A DNA stretch of 40,073 bases from an uncultured Porphyromonadaceae bacterium (GTDB lineage: Bacteria > Bacteroidota > Bacteroidia > Bacteroidales > Muribaculaceae): contig CAMWNH010000011.1 of NCBI GenBank assembly GCA_947175605.1, positions 1 to 40,073 on the forward strand. The letters are read 5' to 3'. The position numbers and the translations under genes are program-made. Every line of letters starts with the position of its first letter. Positions within the stretch are counted from its first letter, which is position 1. The notes under the pieces are model-generated. The model made no database searches. It had not been told where the DNA came from and saw nothing but the letters and a program-made list of their open reading frames with translations. Of the stretch, positions 17,973 through 26,140 are shown in pieces.

Positions 17973-19232
17973 ATGAAAAAAGACATACCCGTACTGCTGC
18001 TCACGGGATATCTGGGCAGCGGAAAGACCACACTCCTCAACCGCATACTCGACAATCGCCGGGGCATCCGCTTTGCCGTAATCGTCAACGATATAGGCGA
18101 GGTGAACATCGATGCTTCGCTGATCCAGAAGGGCGGCATCGTGGGCAACGAGGGCGAGGACGACCTCGTGGCGCTGCAGAACGGCTGCATCTGCTGCACG
18201 CTGAAGATGGACCTCGTGAAGCAGCTGTCAGACCTGTGCAAGTCGGGCAAATTCGACTATATCGTAATCGAGGCCAGCGGCATCTGCGAGCCCGAGCCCA
18301 TAGCGCAGACTATCTGCCAGATACCACGCATGGCCGGCGAGAACCATCGCGGCGCGCTGCCCGTGCTGGATTGCATCGTGACGGTGGTGGACGCGCTGCG
18401 CATGCAGAGCGAATTCGGTTCGGGCGACGCCCTGAAGAGCGACAATCTCGACGAGGAAGATATCGAGAACCTTATCATTCAGCAGATCGAGTTCTGCAAC
18501 ATCATTCTGCTCAACAAGATTTCCGAGGTTAGCGCCAAAGATGCCGAGCACATCGAGGCCATAATCCGCGCTCTACAGCCGAAGGCTGAAATCATAGAAT
18601 GTGACTACGCGGATGTGGATCTCGAACGCCTTCTGGATACGCATCGCTTCGACTTCGAGGACGTGGCCACGTCGGCTACCTGGATTCAGGAAATCGAGAA
18701 GCCCGTGAGCGAGGAAGAGGAAGAGCACGCGCATGCCGTGGGCCACGAGCGCCATGAGCACCATCACGAGCATGAGCACGAGCATGATGAGGATAAGGAT
18801 GAGCATGACGAGCATGAGCATGGACACCACCATCACCATCACCACCACCACGAGGAAGGCGAGGCCGAGGAATACGGCATAAGCACCTTCGTCTACTACC
18901 GCCGCCAGCCTTTTGACCTGAATAAGTTCGACTGGCTTTGCTCCAAGTGGCCCAAGAGCATCATACGCACGAAGGGCCTGGTGTACTTCAGCAACAATAA
19001 GGATATGTCGTATCTCTACGAGCAGGCCGGCGTGCAGAAGAGTCTGCGCGAGGCGGGCTACTGGTTTGCCACGGCGCCGCAGGAACAGATAAGCGACATG
19101 CTGCGCCGCGATCCGCAACTGCGCCGCGACTGGGATCCAGTGTACGGCGACCGCATGATCAAGCTCGTGATCATAGGACGCGGCATGGACCGCGCGGCCA
19201 TCACCGAGGCACTTGACGACTGTCTGGCCTAA
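17973..19232 (+). CDS. CobW/YjiA-type G3E GTPase with His-rich segment
   Basis: 419 residues. P-loop GYLGSGKTT (12-20), the metal-binding CxCC motif CICC (71-74) in LQNGCICCTLKMDL, and a C-terminal CobW_C domain starting at STFVYYRRQPFDLNKFDWL. Between them, about residues 245-300 are dominated by H, E and D, including a nine-histidine run. G3E GTPases of this group insert or deliver metal ions (zinc, cobalt or nickel); the His/Glu segment would bind metal. The cognate metal is not visible: no Zur-like operator was recognised upstream. It is the last gene before a strong terminator. Confidence 0.9.
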   Translation: MKKDIPVLLLTGYLGSGKTTLLNRILDNRRGIRFAVIVNDIGEVNIDASLIQKGGIVGNEGEDDLVALQNGCICCTLKMDLVKQLSDLCKSGKFDYIVIEASGICEPEPIAQTICQIPRMAGENHRGALPVLDCIVTVVDALRMQSEFGSGDALKSDNLDEEDIENLIIQQIEFCNIILLNKISEVSAKDAEHIEAIIRALQPKAEIIECDYADVDLERLLDTHRFDFEDVATSATWIQEIEKPVSEEEEEHAHAVGHERHEHHHEHEHEHDEDKDEHDEHEHGHHHHHHHHHEEGEAEEYGISTFVYYRRQPFDLNKFDWLCSKWPKSIIRTKGLVYFSNNKDMSYLYEQAGVQKSLREAGYWFATAPQEQISDMLRRDPQLRRDWDPVYGDRMIKLVIIGRGMDRAAITEALDDCLA

Positions 19233-19259
19233 AGGTCGGCGGACGCCTGCTTGCATACG

Positions 19260-19287
19260 AAATCCGGGACTGTCGAGTCCCGGATTT
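19260..19287 (+). terminator. Terminator behind the CobW-type gene
   Basis: Perfect 12-bp stem AAATCCGGGACT / AGTCCCGGATTT with a GTCG loop, then TACGTTTT. Confidence 0.85.
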
Positions 19288-19330
19288 TACGTTTTAAAGA
19301 TAAAGCGCGGGGCGGCCGAGGCGATGTGAG

Positions 19331-19362
19331 TTTTCATATTCGGGATTTTTTGCTTACCTTTG
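19331..19362 (+). promoter_or_regulatory. Promoter of the fdtA-fdtA-fdtB-mtaB-GT operon
   Basis: TTTT (19331-19334), 20 bp, TACCTTTG (19355-19362). The -7 box is perfect and the -33 box has one mismatch. The start would be near 19368, so the first gene begins at the ATG at 19375 or 19384. Confidence 0.6.
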
Positions 19363-19383
19363 TTTTTCAAAACAATGCAGGCC

Positions 19384-19824
19384 ATGAATGATTCACCTGT
19401 CGAACACGGACCCGGGCGTCTGATAGAACTGCCTGTGGTGAGCGATCCCCGCGGATGTCTGGGCTTTATCCAGCGCGAGGGACCGCGCAGCGCCCTGCCC
19501 TTCGAGCTGCGGAGAGTCTACTGGTTCTACGACATCCGTGGCAGCCACCGCCATCCGCCGCGCGCCTTGCGCGACTGCCATGAGCTGATCGTGGCCATGA
19601 GCGGGAGCGTGCTCGTGCGTCTTGACGACGGATGCGGCCACCGGGCCGAATATCGCCTGCTGAGTCCCGGACGCGCGCTGCTGGTGCCTGCGGGCACGTG
19701 GCGCGAGGTGGACGAACTGGCCACGAACACCGTGCTCATGGTGCTTGCATCCGAGCCTTACCGGGCGGAGGCCGTGGTGCGCGATTATTCTGAATTTATA
19801 AAGCTCTGCGCCAATGGAAAGTGA
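19384..19824 (+). CDS. WxcM/FdtA-like cupin, first of two tandem copies
   Basis: About 146 residues from the ATG at 19384 (the ATG at 19375 is also possible; an upstream TTG at 19360 overlaps the promoter). The cupin core has FELRRVYWFYDIRGSHRHPP, CHELIVAMSGSVLVRLDDG, the proline-rich end of the fold ALLVPAGTWREVDEL and the C-terminal VRDYSEFIKL. This is the sugar 3,4-ketoisomerase family that turns dTDP-4-keto-6-deoxyglucose into the 3-keto isomer. Compared with its neighbour it is about four residues shorter before the HxH motif. It overlaps the next gene by 11 bp. It may be a second isomerase or a partner subunit. Confidence 0.75.
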   Translation: MNDSPVEHGPGRLIELPVVSDPRGCLGFIQREGPRSALPFELRRVYWFYDIRGSHRHPPRALRDCHELIVAMSGSVLVRLDDGCGHRAEYRLLSPGRALLVPAGTWREVDELATNTVLMVLASEPYRAEAVVRDYSEFIKLCANGK

Positions 19825-20263
19825 CAGCCACGTGAAATCCCGCACATCCCTCTGCCGCCTGATCGGGCTCGAACGCTTCGGGAGCCTTGAAGGCACGCTA
19901 TCGGTTGTGGAGAACGGTCCGGACTCGCCGCTGGGCTACGACGTGCGCCGCGTGTTCTACGTATTCGACACGCCTTCGGGAGCGGAGCGCGGAGGCCACA
20001 GCCACCACGCCGACCACGAGACGCTCGTGGCTCTGGCCGGAAGTTTCGACGTGCTACTTGACGACGGCTCGGCCGATGGGCTGCGGCGCGTGACGCTAAA
20101 GAGCCCGGACACGGCACTGCTGATCCCTCCGGGCATCTGGCGCTCGATGGAGAACTTCTCGGCCGGGAGCGTGTGCATGGTATTGGCCGAGCTGCCCTAC
20201 GATGAGGCCGACTACGTGCGCGACTACGATGAATTTCTTAGACTTACGTCTTCCAAGCGATGA
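19814..20263 (+). CDS. fdtA: dTDP-6-deoxy-hexose 3,4-ketoisomerase (FdtA-like)
   Basis: 149 residues. The canonical FdtA/WxcM cupin: VRRVFYVFDTPSGAERGGHS with the HxH pair (HSHHADHE), LVALAGSFDVLLDDGSADG, TALLIPPGIWRSMENFS, YDEADYVRDYDEFL. It should isomerise dTDP-4-keto-6-deoxy-glucose to the 3-keto sugar that FdtB aminates. It is the classical-looking member of the tandem pair. Its stop overlaps the fdtB start (ATGA at 20260-20263). Confidence 0.85.
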   Translation: MESDSHVKSRTSLCRLIGLERFGSLEGTLSVVENGPDSPLGYDVRRVFYVFDTPSGAERGGHSHHADHETLVALAGSFDVLLDDGSADGLRRVTLKSPDTALLIPPGIWRSMENFSAGSVCMVLAELPYDEADYVRDYDEFLRLTSSKR

Positions 20264-21396
20264 GTAAAAGATACGAATTTTTGAACCTCGGCACCGTCAA
20301 CGCTCCCTACATGACTGAAATCGAGCGCGCCATGGCTCGCGTGCTCGCATCCGGGCGCTTCGTGGGCGGGGCTGAGAACGAGGCCTTCGAGCGCGAGCTG
20401 GGCGCCCTTACGGGCACGGCCCATGCCGTGGGCGTGAGCAACGGCCTCGACGCGTTGCGCCTGATATTCAGGGCATATATCGAGCTGGGACGGCTGCGTC
20501 CCGGCGACGAAGTGATCGTGCCCGCAAATACATATATCGCCTCCGTGTTGGCCGTGACGGACGCTGGGCTCGTGCCTGTGCTCGCGGACCCCGACCGGAA
20601 TACGATGAATCTATCGGCCGAGGGGCTCCGGAAGGCACTGACACCGCGCACCCGCGCCGTGCTGACGGTGCATCTCTACGGACGGGCGGCCTGGGATGCG
20701 GAGATGGAGGCCGTGGCCCGCGAACACGATCTTATAGTAGTCGAGGACAACGCGCAGGCTATAGGCGCCACCGACCCGCAGGGACGTCCTACCGGCTCGC
20801 TCGGCCATGCCGCCGCCTTCAGCTTCTACCCCACCAAGAACATAGGCGCGCTGGGCGATGCCGGAGCTGTGACCACCGACGACCCCGCTCTGGCGAAAGC
20901 CGTACGCGCCCTTGCGAACTACGGCAGCACAGAACGCTACAAGAACATATATGCCGGTTTCAACTGCCGCCTCGACCCCTTGCAGGCCGCCGTGCTGCGC
21001 GTGAAACTCCCCCACCTGGGCGAAGAAAGCCGACGACGGCGCCTGCTGGCCGACATATACCTGCGCGAAATCAGCAATCCGCTTATCGAATTGCCGGAGA
21101 AGCCCGCGGCAGGAGAACACGTGTGGCATCAGTTTGTGGTGCGCACACGGCGTGCGGAGCTTCGCGACAAGTTCCGCGCCTATCTCGCGGCCGAGGGCGT
21201 GGATACCGATGTGCACTACCCCACTCCGCCGCACCGCCAGGAATGCTACCGCGAGCTGCTTGGCCACGAAAGCCACCCCGAGGCCGAGGCCCTGAGCGCC
21301 ACGGCAGTCAGCCTGCCCGTATCGAGCTGCACCTCCCCGCAGGATGCGCGCGAGATTGCGGCTATAATCAATAACTTCCATCCCGACGAGATATGA
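20260..21396 (+). CDS. fdtB: dTDP-3-keto-6-deoxyhexose aminotransferase (FdtB-like, DegT/DnrJ/EryC1/StrS family)
   Basis: 378 residues, typical for the family. SGRFVGGAENEAFERELG, PANTYIASVLAVTDAG, VEDNAQAIGA and the PLP lysine in FYPTKNIGALGDAGAV (about residue 193). With FdtA next to it, the likely product is dTDP-3-amino-3,6-dideoxy-hexose (Fuc3N or Qui3N type). The acetyltransferase FdtC and the RmlA/RmlB enzymes that make the substrate are not in the window. It overlaps mtaB by ATGA at 21393-21396. Confidence 0.88.
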   Translation: MSKRYEFLNLGTVNAPYMTEIERAMARVLASGRFVGGAENEAFERELGALTGTAHAVGVSNGLDALRLIFRAYIELGRLRPGDEVIVPANTYIASVLAVTDAGLVPVLADPDRNTMNLSAEGLRKALTPRTRAVLTVHLYGRAAWDAEMEAVAREHDLIVVEDNAQAIGATDPQGRPTGSLGHAAAFSFYPTKNIGALGDAGAVTTDDPALAKAVRALANYGSTERYKNIYAGFNCRLDPLQAAVLRVKLPHLGEESRRRRLLADIYLREISNPLIELPEKPAAGEHVWHQFVVRTRRAELRDKFRAYLAAEGVDTDVHYPTPPHRQECYRELLGHESHPEAEALSATAVSLPVSSCTSPQDAREIAAIINNFHPDEI

Positions 21397-22718
21397 GCGA
21401 GCAACGCAAGGCACACTACCACACCTTCGGCTGCAAGCTGAACTTTGCCGAGACTGCCACCGTGGCACGCCTTTTCGAGGAGCATGGCATCCGCACGGCC
21501 GACACACGCGCCGGCGAGACGCCCGACATCGTGGTGGTCAACACCTGCTCCGTCACCGAAGAAGCCGACCGCAAATGCCGCCGCGCCATCCGCTCCTTTC
21601 ACAAGCGCTGGCCCGGCGCCGCAATACTCGTCACGGGCTGTTACGCCCAGCTCAAGGCCGCCGAGGCCGCCTCGCTGCCCGGTGTGGCCGTCGTGGCCGG
21701 CACCAACGGCAAGCTCGACCTCCTGCGATATCTCGAATCATACGACTCCTCCGCAGGCACGGCCGCCGTCACCGATGCCCCCGAGGCCAAGGGCCTCACC
21801 GCGTTCATGCCCTCGTGCTCGCGCGGCGACCGCACCCGATATTTCCTCAAGGTGCAGGACGGCTGCGACTACTGGTGCAGCTATTGCACCATCCCCATAG
21901 CCCGCGGGCGCTCGCGCTCGGGCAGCATCGACCAGCTTGTGGCCCTCGCCGAGGGCGTGGCAGCCGAGGGAGGCAAGGAAATCGTGCTCACGGGCGTGAA
22001 CATCGGCGACTTCGGCAAAGGGCGCGCCGACAGCTTCTTCGACCTCGTGAAGGCTCTCGACGCCGTTGATGGCATCGAGCGCTACCGAATCTCGAGCATA
22101 GAGCCCAATCTGCTCACCGATGAAATCATCGACTACACGGCCCGCTCGCGACGCTTCATGCCCCACTTCCACGTGCCGCTGCAGAGCGGATCAGACGCCG
22201 TGCTGAGCCTCATGCGTCGCCGCTACGACACGGCCTTCTTCCGCCGCAAGATCGAGCGCATACGCGAGGCCATGCCCGACAGCTTCATCGGTGTGGACCT
22301 CATGGTGGGCGCGCGCGGCGAGACGGCCGATGAGTTCTTGGCCTCCAAAGCTTTCGTCGAGAGCATTGACCTGAGCCATCTCCACGTATTCCCCTACTCT
22401 GAACGCCCCGGCACGCGCGCGCTCACGCTCGAGGCCGAAGTCGTGGCGCAGGACGAGAAGCACCGCCGCGCGGCGCAGATGATAGCCGTGAGCGCCGCCA
22501 AGCACGCAGCCTTCGCCTCGCGCTTTCTGGGCACGGTGCGTCCCGTACTCCTGGAGCATCGCGCCAAAGGGCGCCGCATGGCCGGATTCACCGACAATTA
22601 TCTCCGCGTGGAGGTCGACGCCCATCCTCTGCTTGACAACAAGGTCGTAAACGTCCGCCTCGACAGCCTGCAGGCCGACGGCGAGACCCTGAACGGAACC
22701 ATAATCACCGAACTATGA
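21393..22718 (+). CDS. mtaB: tRNA t6A37 methylthiotransferase
   Basis: 441 residues. The UPF0004 N-terminal domain has three cluster cysteines (FGCKLN, NTCSVT, TGCYAQL). The radical-SAM CxxxCxxC is CDYWCSYC (about 158-165), with HFHVPLQSGSDAVLSLMRRR after it; a TRAM-type C-terminal domain starts around residue 375. It adds a methylthio group at C2 of t6A37 in ANN-decoding tRNAs. It is an odd tenant in an aminosugar operon but is joined to both neighbours by ATGA overlaps (21393-21396 and 22715-22718). MiaB and RimO are less likely because of the length and the HTFGCKLN start. Confidence 0.92.
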   Translation: MSEQRKAHYHTFGCKLNFAETATVARLFEEHGIRTADTRAGETPDIVVVNTCSVTEEADRKCRRAIRSFHKRWPGAAILVTGCYAQLKAAEAASLPGVAVVAGTNGKLDLLRYLESYDSSAGTAAVTDAPEAKGLTAFMPSCSRGDRTRYFLKVQDGCDYWCSYCTIPIARGRSRSGSIDQLVALAEGVAAEGGKEIVLTGVNIGDFGKGRADSFFDLVKALDAVDGIERYRISSIEPNLLTDEIIDYTARSRRFMPHFHVPLQSGSDAVLSLMRRRYDTAFFRRKIERIREAMPDSFIGVDLMVGARGETADEFLASKAFVESIDLSHLHVFPYSERPGTRALTLEAEVVAQDEKHRRAAQMIAVSAAKHAAFASRFLGTVRPVLLEHRAKGRRMAGFTDNYLRVEVDAHPLLDNKVVNVRLDSLQADGETLNGTIITEL

Positions 22719-23716
22719 TTGCAGTCATTATACTTAACTGGAACGGCGAGCGCCTGCTGTCGGAATTTCTGCCCGCGGTTGTCGCCACCGTCGATCCCGC
22801 CGTAGGCAAGGTTATCGTGGCCGACAACGGCTCCACCGACGGCTCCCTCGAGCTCCTGCGGCGCGACTTCCCGGGAGTCGAAGTATGGCCCTTCCCCGAG
22901 AACTACGGCTTCGCCGAAGGCTATAACCGCGCCATAGCCATGGCGCGCGACTACGAGCTCGTAGTGCTGCTCAACAGCGATGTCGCCCCGGATGCAGGAT
23001 GGCTTGAGACCCTGCGCGATTTCATGCTCGCTCACCCCGAGGTTGCCGCATGCCAGCCCAAGCTCCTGAGCTACGACAATCCCGCCGAATTCGAATACGC
23101 CGGCGCTGCCGGAGGCTATCTCGACTGCAACGGCTATCCCTACTGCCGCGGCCGCATCTTCGCCACACGCGAGATGGACCTCGGGCAATACGACAAGGCC
23201 GCCAAGGTCGACTGGGCCACGGGCGCCTGCCTCATGGTGCGCCGCGAGCTCTATCTCCGCGCCGGAGGCCTCGACAAGGCCTTCTTCGCCCACATGGAGG
23301 AAATCGATCTCTGCTGGCGCCTGCGCCTGATGGGCTACGACATCGCTGCCGTGCCCGGCGCCTCCGTGCGCCATCTCGGCGGAGGCTCCCTGCCGGCCGC
23401 AAACCCCAGGAAGACCTACCTCAACTTCCGCAACAATCTGCTGATGCTGCACAAGAATCTCCCCGACAGCAGCCGCCGCGGGCGTCTCCTGCGCCGACGC
23501 CTGCTCGACACCCTGGCATGGGCCAAATACATGGCCACACTCGACTTCCGCAACGCCATGGCCATCCTGCGAGCCCACCGCGACTTCCGCAAAATGCGCG
23601 GCGCATACACCTCTCACCCCGAGAAGGACCTCCTCGGCCTCTACCCCGAAAGCCGCGTCAATATCCTCGTCCGCTACTACCTGCAGGGGCGCCGCAAATT
23701 CGCCGAGCTTTTCTAA
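22715..23716 (+). CDS. Family 2 glycosyltransferase (rhamnosyltransferase-like)
   Basis: 333 residues. GT-A start [27 protein letters not shown] near residue 37, [23 protein letters not shown] near residue 88, [12 protein letters not shown], then [20 protein letters not shown]. The ILNWNG start and the [10 protein letters not shown] segment are typical of the WbbL/rhamnosyltransferase-like group. It may transfer the aminosugar made by the genes upstream; this is inferred from the translational coupling. The final 50 residues are basic with no clear membrane helix. Confidence 0.88.
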   Translation: MIAVIILNWNGERLLSEFLPAVVATVDPAVGKVIVADNGSTDGSLELLRRDFPGVEVWPFPENYGFAEGYNRAIAMARDYELVVLLNSDVAPDAGWLETLRDFMLAHPEVAACQPKLLSYDNPAEFEYAGAAGGYLDCNGYPYCRGRIFATREMDLGQYDKAAKVDWATGACLMVRRELYLRAGGLDKAFFAHMEEIDLCWRLRLMGYDIAAVPGASVRHLGGGSLPAANPRKTYLNFRNNLLMLHKNLPDSSRRGRLLRRRLLDTLAWAKYMATLDFRNAMAILRAHRDFRKMRGAYTSHPEKDLLGLYPESRVNILVRYYLQGRRKFAELF

Positions 23717-23763
23717 GGCCCCGCATAAAGGGCCCCGCCCGCGCGATTTTTCTTATCCCATCC

Positions 23764-23795
23764 ACGCGATTAGTCGCGTTTTTTGCGTATCTTTG
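23764..23795 (+). promoter_or_regulatory. Terminator hairpin merged with the serC promoter
   Basis: A mini-hairpin ACGCGA-TTAG-TCGCGT (23764-23779) is followed by TTTTT, a textbook intrinsic terminator for the upstream operon. Only four bases later comes the serC -7 box TATCTTTG (23788-23795) followed by C. No TTTG sits at the right distance; the -33 position is taken by the hairpin. Confidence 0.6.
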
Positions 23796-23832
23796 CACAA
23801 GAGAAAATTCAAAAATAAATTCTCCATTTCCT

Positions 23833-24915
23833 ATGAAGAAGCATAATTTCTACGCAGGTCCGTCGATTCTGAGCGAATACACCATTCAGAATACGGCCGA
23901 CGCCATTCTCAATTTTGCCGATACCGGCCTCTCCATTCTCGAGATCTCCCATCGCAGCAAACAGTTCCAGGCCGTCATCGACGAAGCCACGGCTCTGGTG
24001 AAAGAGCTCCTCAACGTCCCCGAAGGTTTCAGCGTGCTGTGGCTCGGCGGAGGCGCCTCCATGCAGTTCTGCATGATTCCCTACAACCTCCTCGCCTCCC
24101 GCGCCGCATATCTCGACACAGGCACATGGGCTTCCAACGCCATCAAGGAAGCACGCCTGTTCGGTCAGGTCGACGTAGTTGCATCATCCAAGGACGCAAA
24201 CTACACCTTCATCCCCAAAGACTACACTATCCCCGAGGGTATGGACTACTTCCACTACACCTCCAACAATACAATCTACGGCACCGAAATCCGCAAGGAC
24301 CCCGAAGCTCCGTGCCCCCTGATCGCCGACATGAGCTCCGACATCTTCTCGCGTGCTATCGACTGGTCGAAGTATGACGCCGTATACGCCGGCGCACAGA
24401 AGAACCTGGCCCCCGCAGGCGTCACGCTCGTCATCGTGCGCGACTCCGCCCTCGGCAAGGTCGAGCGCGTAATTCCCACCATGCTCGACTATCGCACGCA
24501 CATCAAGAAGGGCTCAATGTTCAACACACCCCCCGTGCTCCCCATCTACTCCGCCCTGCAGACCCTCCGCTACTACAAGAGCCTCGGCGGTATCCCCGAG
24601 CTCGAGCGCCGCGACCTCGAAAAGGCCGCCACACTCTACAAGGCCATCGACGAGAGCAAGATGTTCCGCGGAACCGTTACTGATCCCGCCGACCGCTCAA
24701 TCATGAACGTATGCTTCGTAATGCAGCCCCAGTATCAGGAGCTCGAAAGCGCATTCGTTGACTTCTGCGCCGGCCGCGGCATCGTTGGCATCAAGGGCCA
24801 CCGTAGCGTAGGCGGCTTCCGCGCAAGCCTCTACAACGCCCTCCCACTCGAAAGCGTGCTCGTGCTCGTCGAAGCAATGCGCGACTTCGAAGCAACCCAC
24901 AGCCGTAACGCCTGA
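23833..24915 (+). CDS. serC: Phosphoserine aminotransferase
   Basis: 360 residues from the ATG at 23833 (the frame is open far upstream as a shadow of the glycosyltransferase). N-terminus [28 protein letters not shown], and the PLP lysine K190 in [14 protein letters not shown]; it ends [18 protein letters not shown]. It makes 3-phosphoserine from 3-phosphohydroxypyruvate and glutamate. It is followed after 14 bp by serA, so the two act as an operon and in sequence in serine synthesis. Confidence 0.96.
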   Translation: MKKHNFYAGPSILSEYTIQNTADAILNFADTGLSILEISHRSKQFQAVIDEATALVKELLNVPEGFSVLWLGGGASMQFCMIPYNLLASRAAYLDTGTWASNAIKEARLFGQVDVVASSKDANYTFIPKDYTIPEGMDYFHYTSNNTIYGTEIRKDPEAPCPLIADMSSDIFSRAIDWSKYDAVYAGAQKNLAPAGVTLVIVRDSALGKVERVIPTMLDYRTHIKKGSMFNTPPVLPIYSALQTLRYYKSLGGIPELERRDLEKAATLYKAIDESKMFRGTVTDPADRSIMNVCFVMQPQYQELESAFVDFCAGRGIVGIKGHRSVGGFRASLYNALPLESVLVLVEAMRDFEATHSRNA

Positions 24916-24929
24916 TAGCAAGCACCCTC

Positions 24930-25847
24930 ATGAAGATACTTGTAGCAACCGAAAAACCCTTTGCCCCCGTTGCCGTCGAAGGCATCCGCAAAGAAATCGA
25001 GAGCGCAGGCCATACGCTCGAACTGCTCGAAAAGTACAGCACCCGCGAGGAGCTATACAACGCCCTGGCCGATGCCGAAGGCCTCATCGTGCGCAGCGAC
25101 ATCATCGATGCCGAAGCCATCGCACATGCCCCCAAGCTCAAAATTATAGTTCGCGCAGGTGCCGGATACGACAATATCGACCTCAAGGCTGCATCTGCTG
25201 CCGGAATCGTGGTCGAGAACACCCCCGGCCAGAACTCCAACGCCGTGGCCGAACTCGTTCTGGGTATGGCCGTAGCCGCTGCCCGCAACGGCTTTAACGG
25301 CACCTCCGGCTTCGAACTCAAAGGCAAGACCCTCGGCCTCCAGGCCTTCGGACAGGTAGGCCGCAACGTGGCCCGCATCGCCAAAGGATTCGGAATGGAA
25401 GTCAGTGCCCTCGATCCCTTCTGCCCCGTGGAAGTCATCGAAGAAGCAGGCGTCCGCCCGGTTGCCGACGTCAAGGAGCTCTATGCCGCCAACCGCTTCG
25501 TCAGCATACACATCCCCGCCACGCCGCAGACAGTTGGCTCCATTGGCTATGACCTCATAACCCTCATGCCCAAGGGAGGCGTGCTCCTCAACACAGCCCG
25601 CAAAGAAGTCATGGACGAAGAAGGACTCAAAAAAGCCCTCGCCGACCGTCCCGACCTCAAATACTATGCCGACGTGAAGCCCTCCAACGCCGCCGAGCTC
25701 GAAGAACTCTTCCCCGGACGCGTATTCTTCACGCCCAAAAAGACAGGCGCGCAAACCGCCGAAGCCAATATCAACGCCGGCATCGCCGCCGCGCGTCAGA
25801 CCGTCGCCTTCTTCCGCGACGGCACCGACCGCTTCCGCGTCAACTAA
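24930..25847 (+). CDS. serA: D-3-phosphoglycerate dehydrogenase, short type without ACT domain
   Basis: 305 residues, about 100 fewer than the E. coli enzyme, with no ACT or extra regulatory domain. The dimer/substrate segment is VRAGAGYDNID, then NTPGQNSNAVAELVLGM, the Rossmann motif LGLQAFGQVGRNVARIAKGF (about 135-154), and NTARKEVMDEEGL with the catalytic arginine. Where other members have H in xPHxGAxT, this protein reads TPKKTGAQT (268-276): lysine(s) stand in for the catalytic histidine. A short class with lysine there has been described, and the same change is, as I recall, general in Bacteroides. It oxidises 3-phosphoglycerate with NAD in the first step of serine synthesis and is paired here with serC. 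Confidence 0.9.
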   Translation: MKILVATEKPFAPVAVEGIRKEIESAGHTLELLEKYSTREELYNALADAEGLIVRSDIIDAEAIAHAPKLKIIVRAGAGYDNIDLKAASAAGIVVENTPGQNSNAVAELVLGMAVAAARNGFNGTSGFELKGKTLGLQAFGQVGRNVARIAKGFGMEVSALDPFCPVEVIEEAGVRPVADVKELYAANRFVSIHIPATPQTVGSIGYDLITLMPKGGVLLNTARKEVMDEEGLKKALADRPDLKYYADVKPSNAAELEELFPGRVFFTPKKTGAQTAEANINAGIAAARQTVAFFRDGTDRFRVN

Positions 25848-25871
25848 AGCGTCCCCCATCCCACCGACCAT

Positions 25872-25907
25872 AAAAAAATCCGCAGGCCCACCCCTGCGGA
25901 TTTTTTT
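25872..25907 (+). terminator. serC-serA terminator
   Basis: 15-bp stem of seven A plus ATCCGCAGG-type arm paired with CCTGCGGAT plus seven T; loop CCCACC. It works in both directions. Confidence 0.88.
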
Positions 25908-25927
25908 ATCACACCACCACATCCCAT

Positions 25928-25981
25928 CATGATAAATCAAGATTAATCATGATAAATCCCGATTAATCCTGATATATCCCG
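25928..25981 (+). repeat. 20-bp tandem repeat, 2.5 units
   Basis: CATGATAAATCAAGATTAAT (25928-25947) is followed by a second unit with two changes (25948-25967) and a decayed third unit. It lies just beside the 102-bp dispersed repeat. Confidence 0.7.
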
Positions 25982-25988
25982 CGCGCCG

Positions 25989-26090
25989 GACTTGCAGGGC
26001 CGTGCCTTTGGCACGTCATCAGCGACCATTCTGAATATTTTCCACATCCGACGCGCCAAAGGCTCGCCCCTACAATCGGCTGCTAACCAC
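25989..26090 (+). repeat. 102-bp dispersed repeat, copy A
   Basis: 99 of 102 positions match copy B at 28808-28909, same orientation. It contains the small hairpin CGTGCC-TTT-GGCACG near its left end. Function unknown; it resembles the intergenic repeats seen in many Bacteroidales genomes. The 50 bases to the serpin stop hold nothing clear. Confidence 0.9.
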
Positions 26091-26140
26091 ATATTTTGTG
26101 CACGAAGCACATGACAAAGGTCTATTTTGAAAAAGCTGTA

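Noticed and set aside
16385-18250. A 621-codon reverse-strand frame across the helicase gene
   Set aside because: Antisense shadow of the GC-rich helicase and CobW-type genes.
22598-23617. A 339-codon reverse-strand frame
   Set aside because: Antisense to a clear glycosyltransferase gene; composition is a codon-bias artefact.
23050-23832. N-terminal extension of serC by 261 residues
   Set aside because: Out-of-frame reading of the glycosyltransferase plus the terminator; SerC has its normal start at 23833.
26085-26125. Serpin terminator from the TGTGC/GCACA hairpin
   Set aside because: Only a 5-bp stem and no T-run in the leftward direction.
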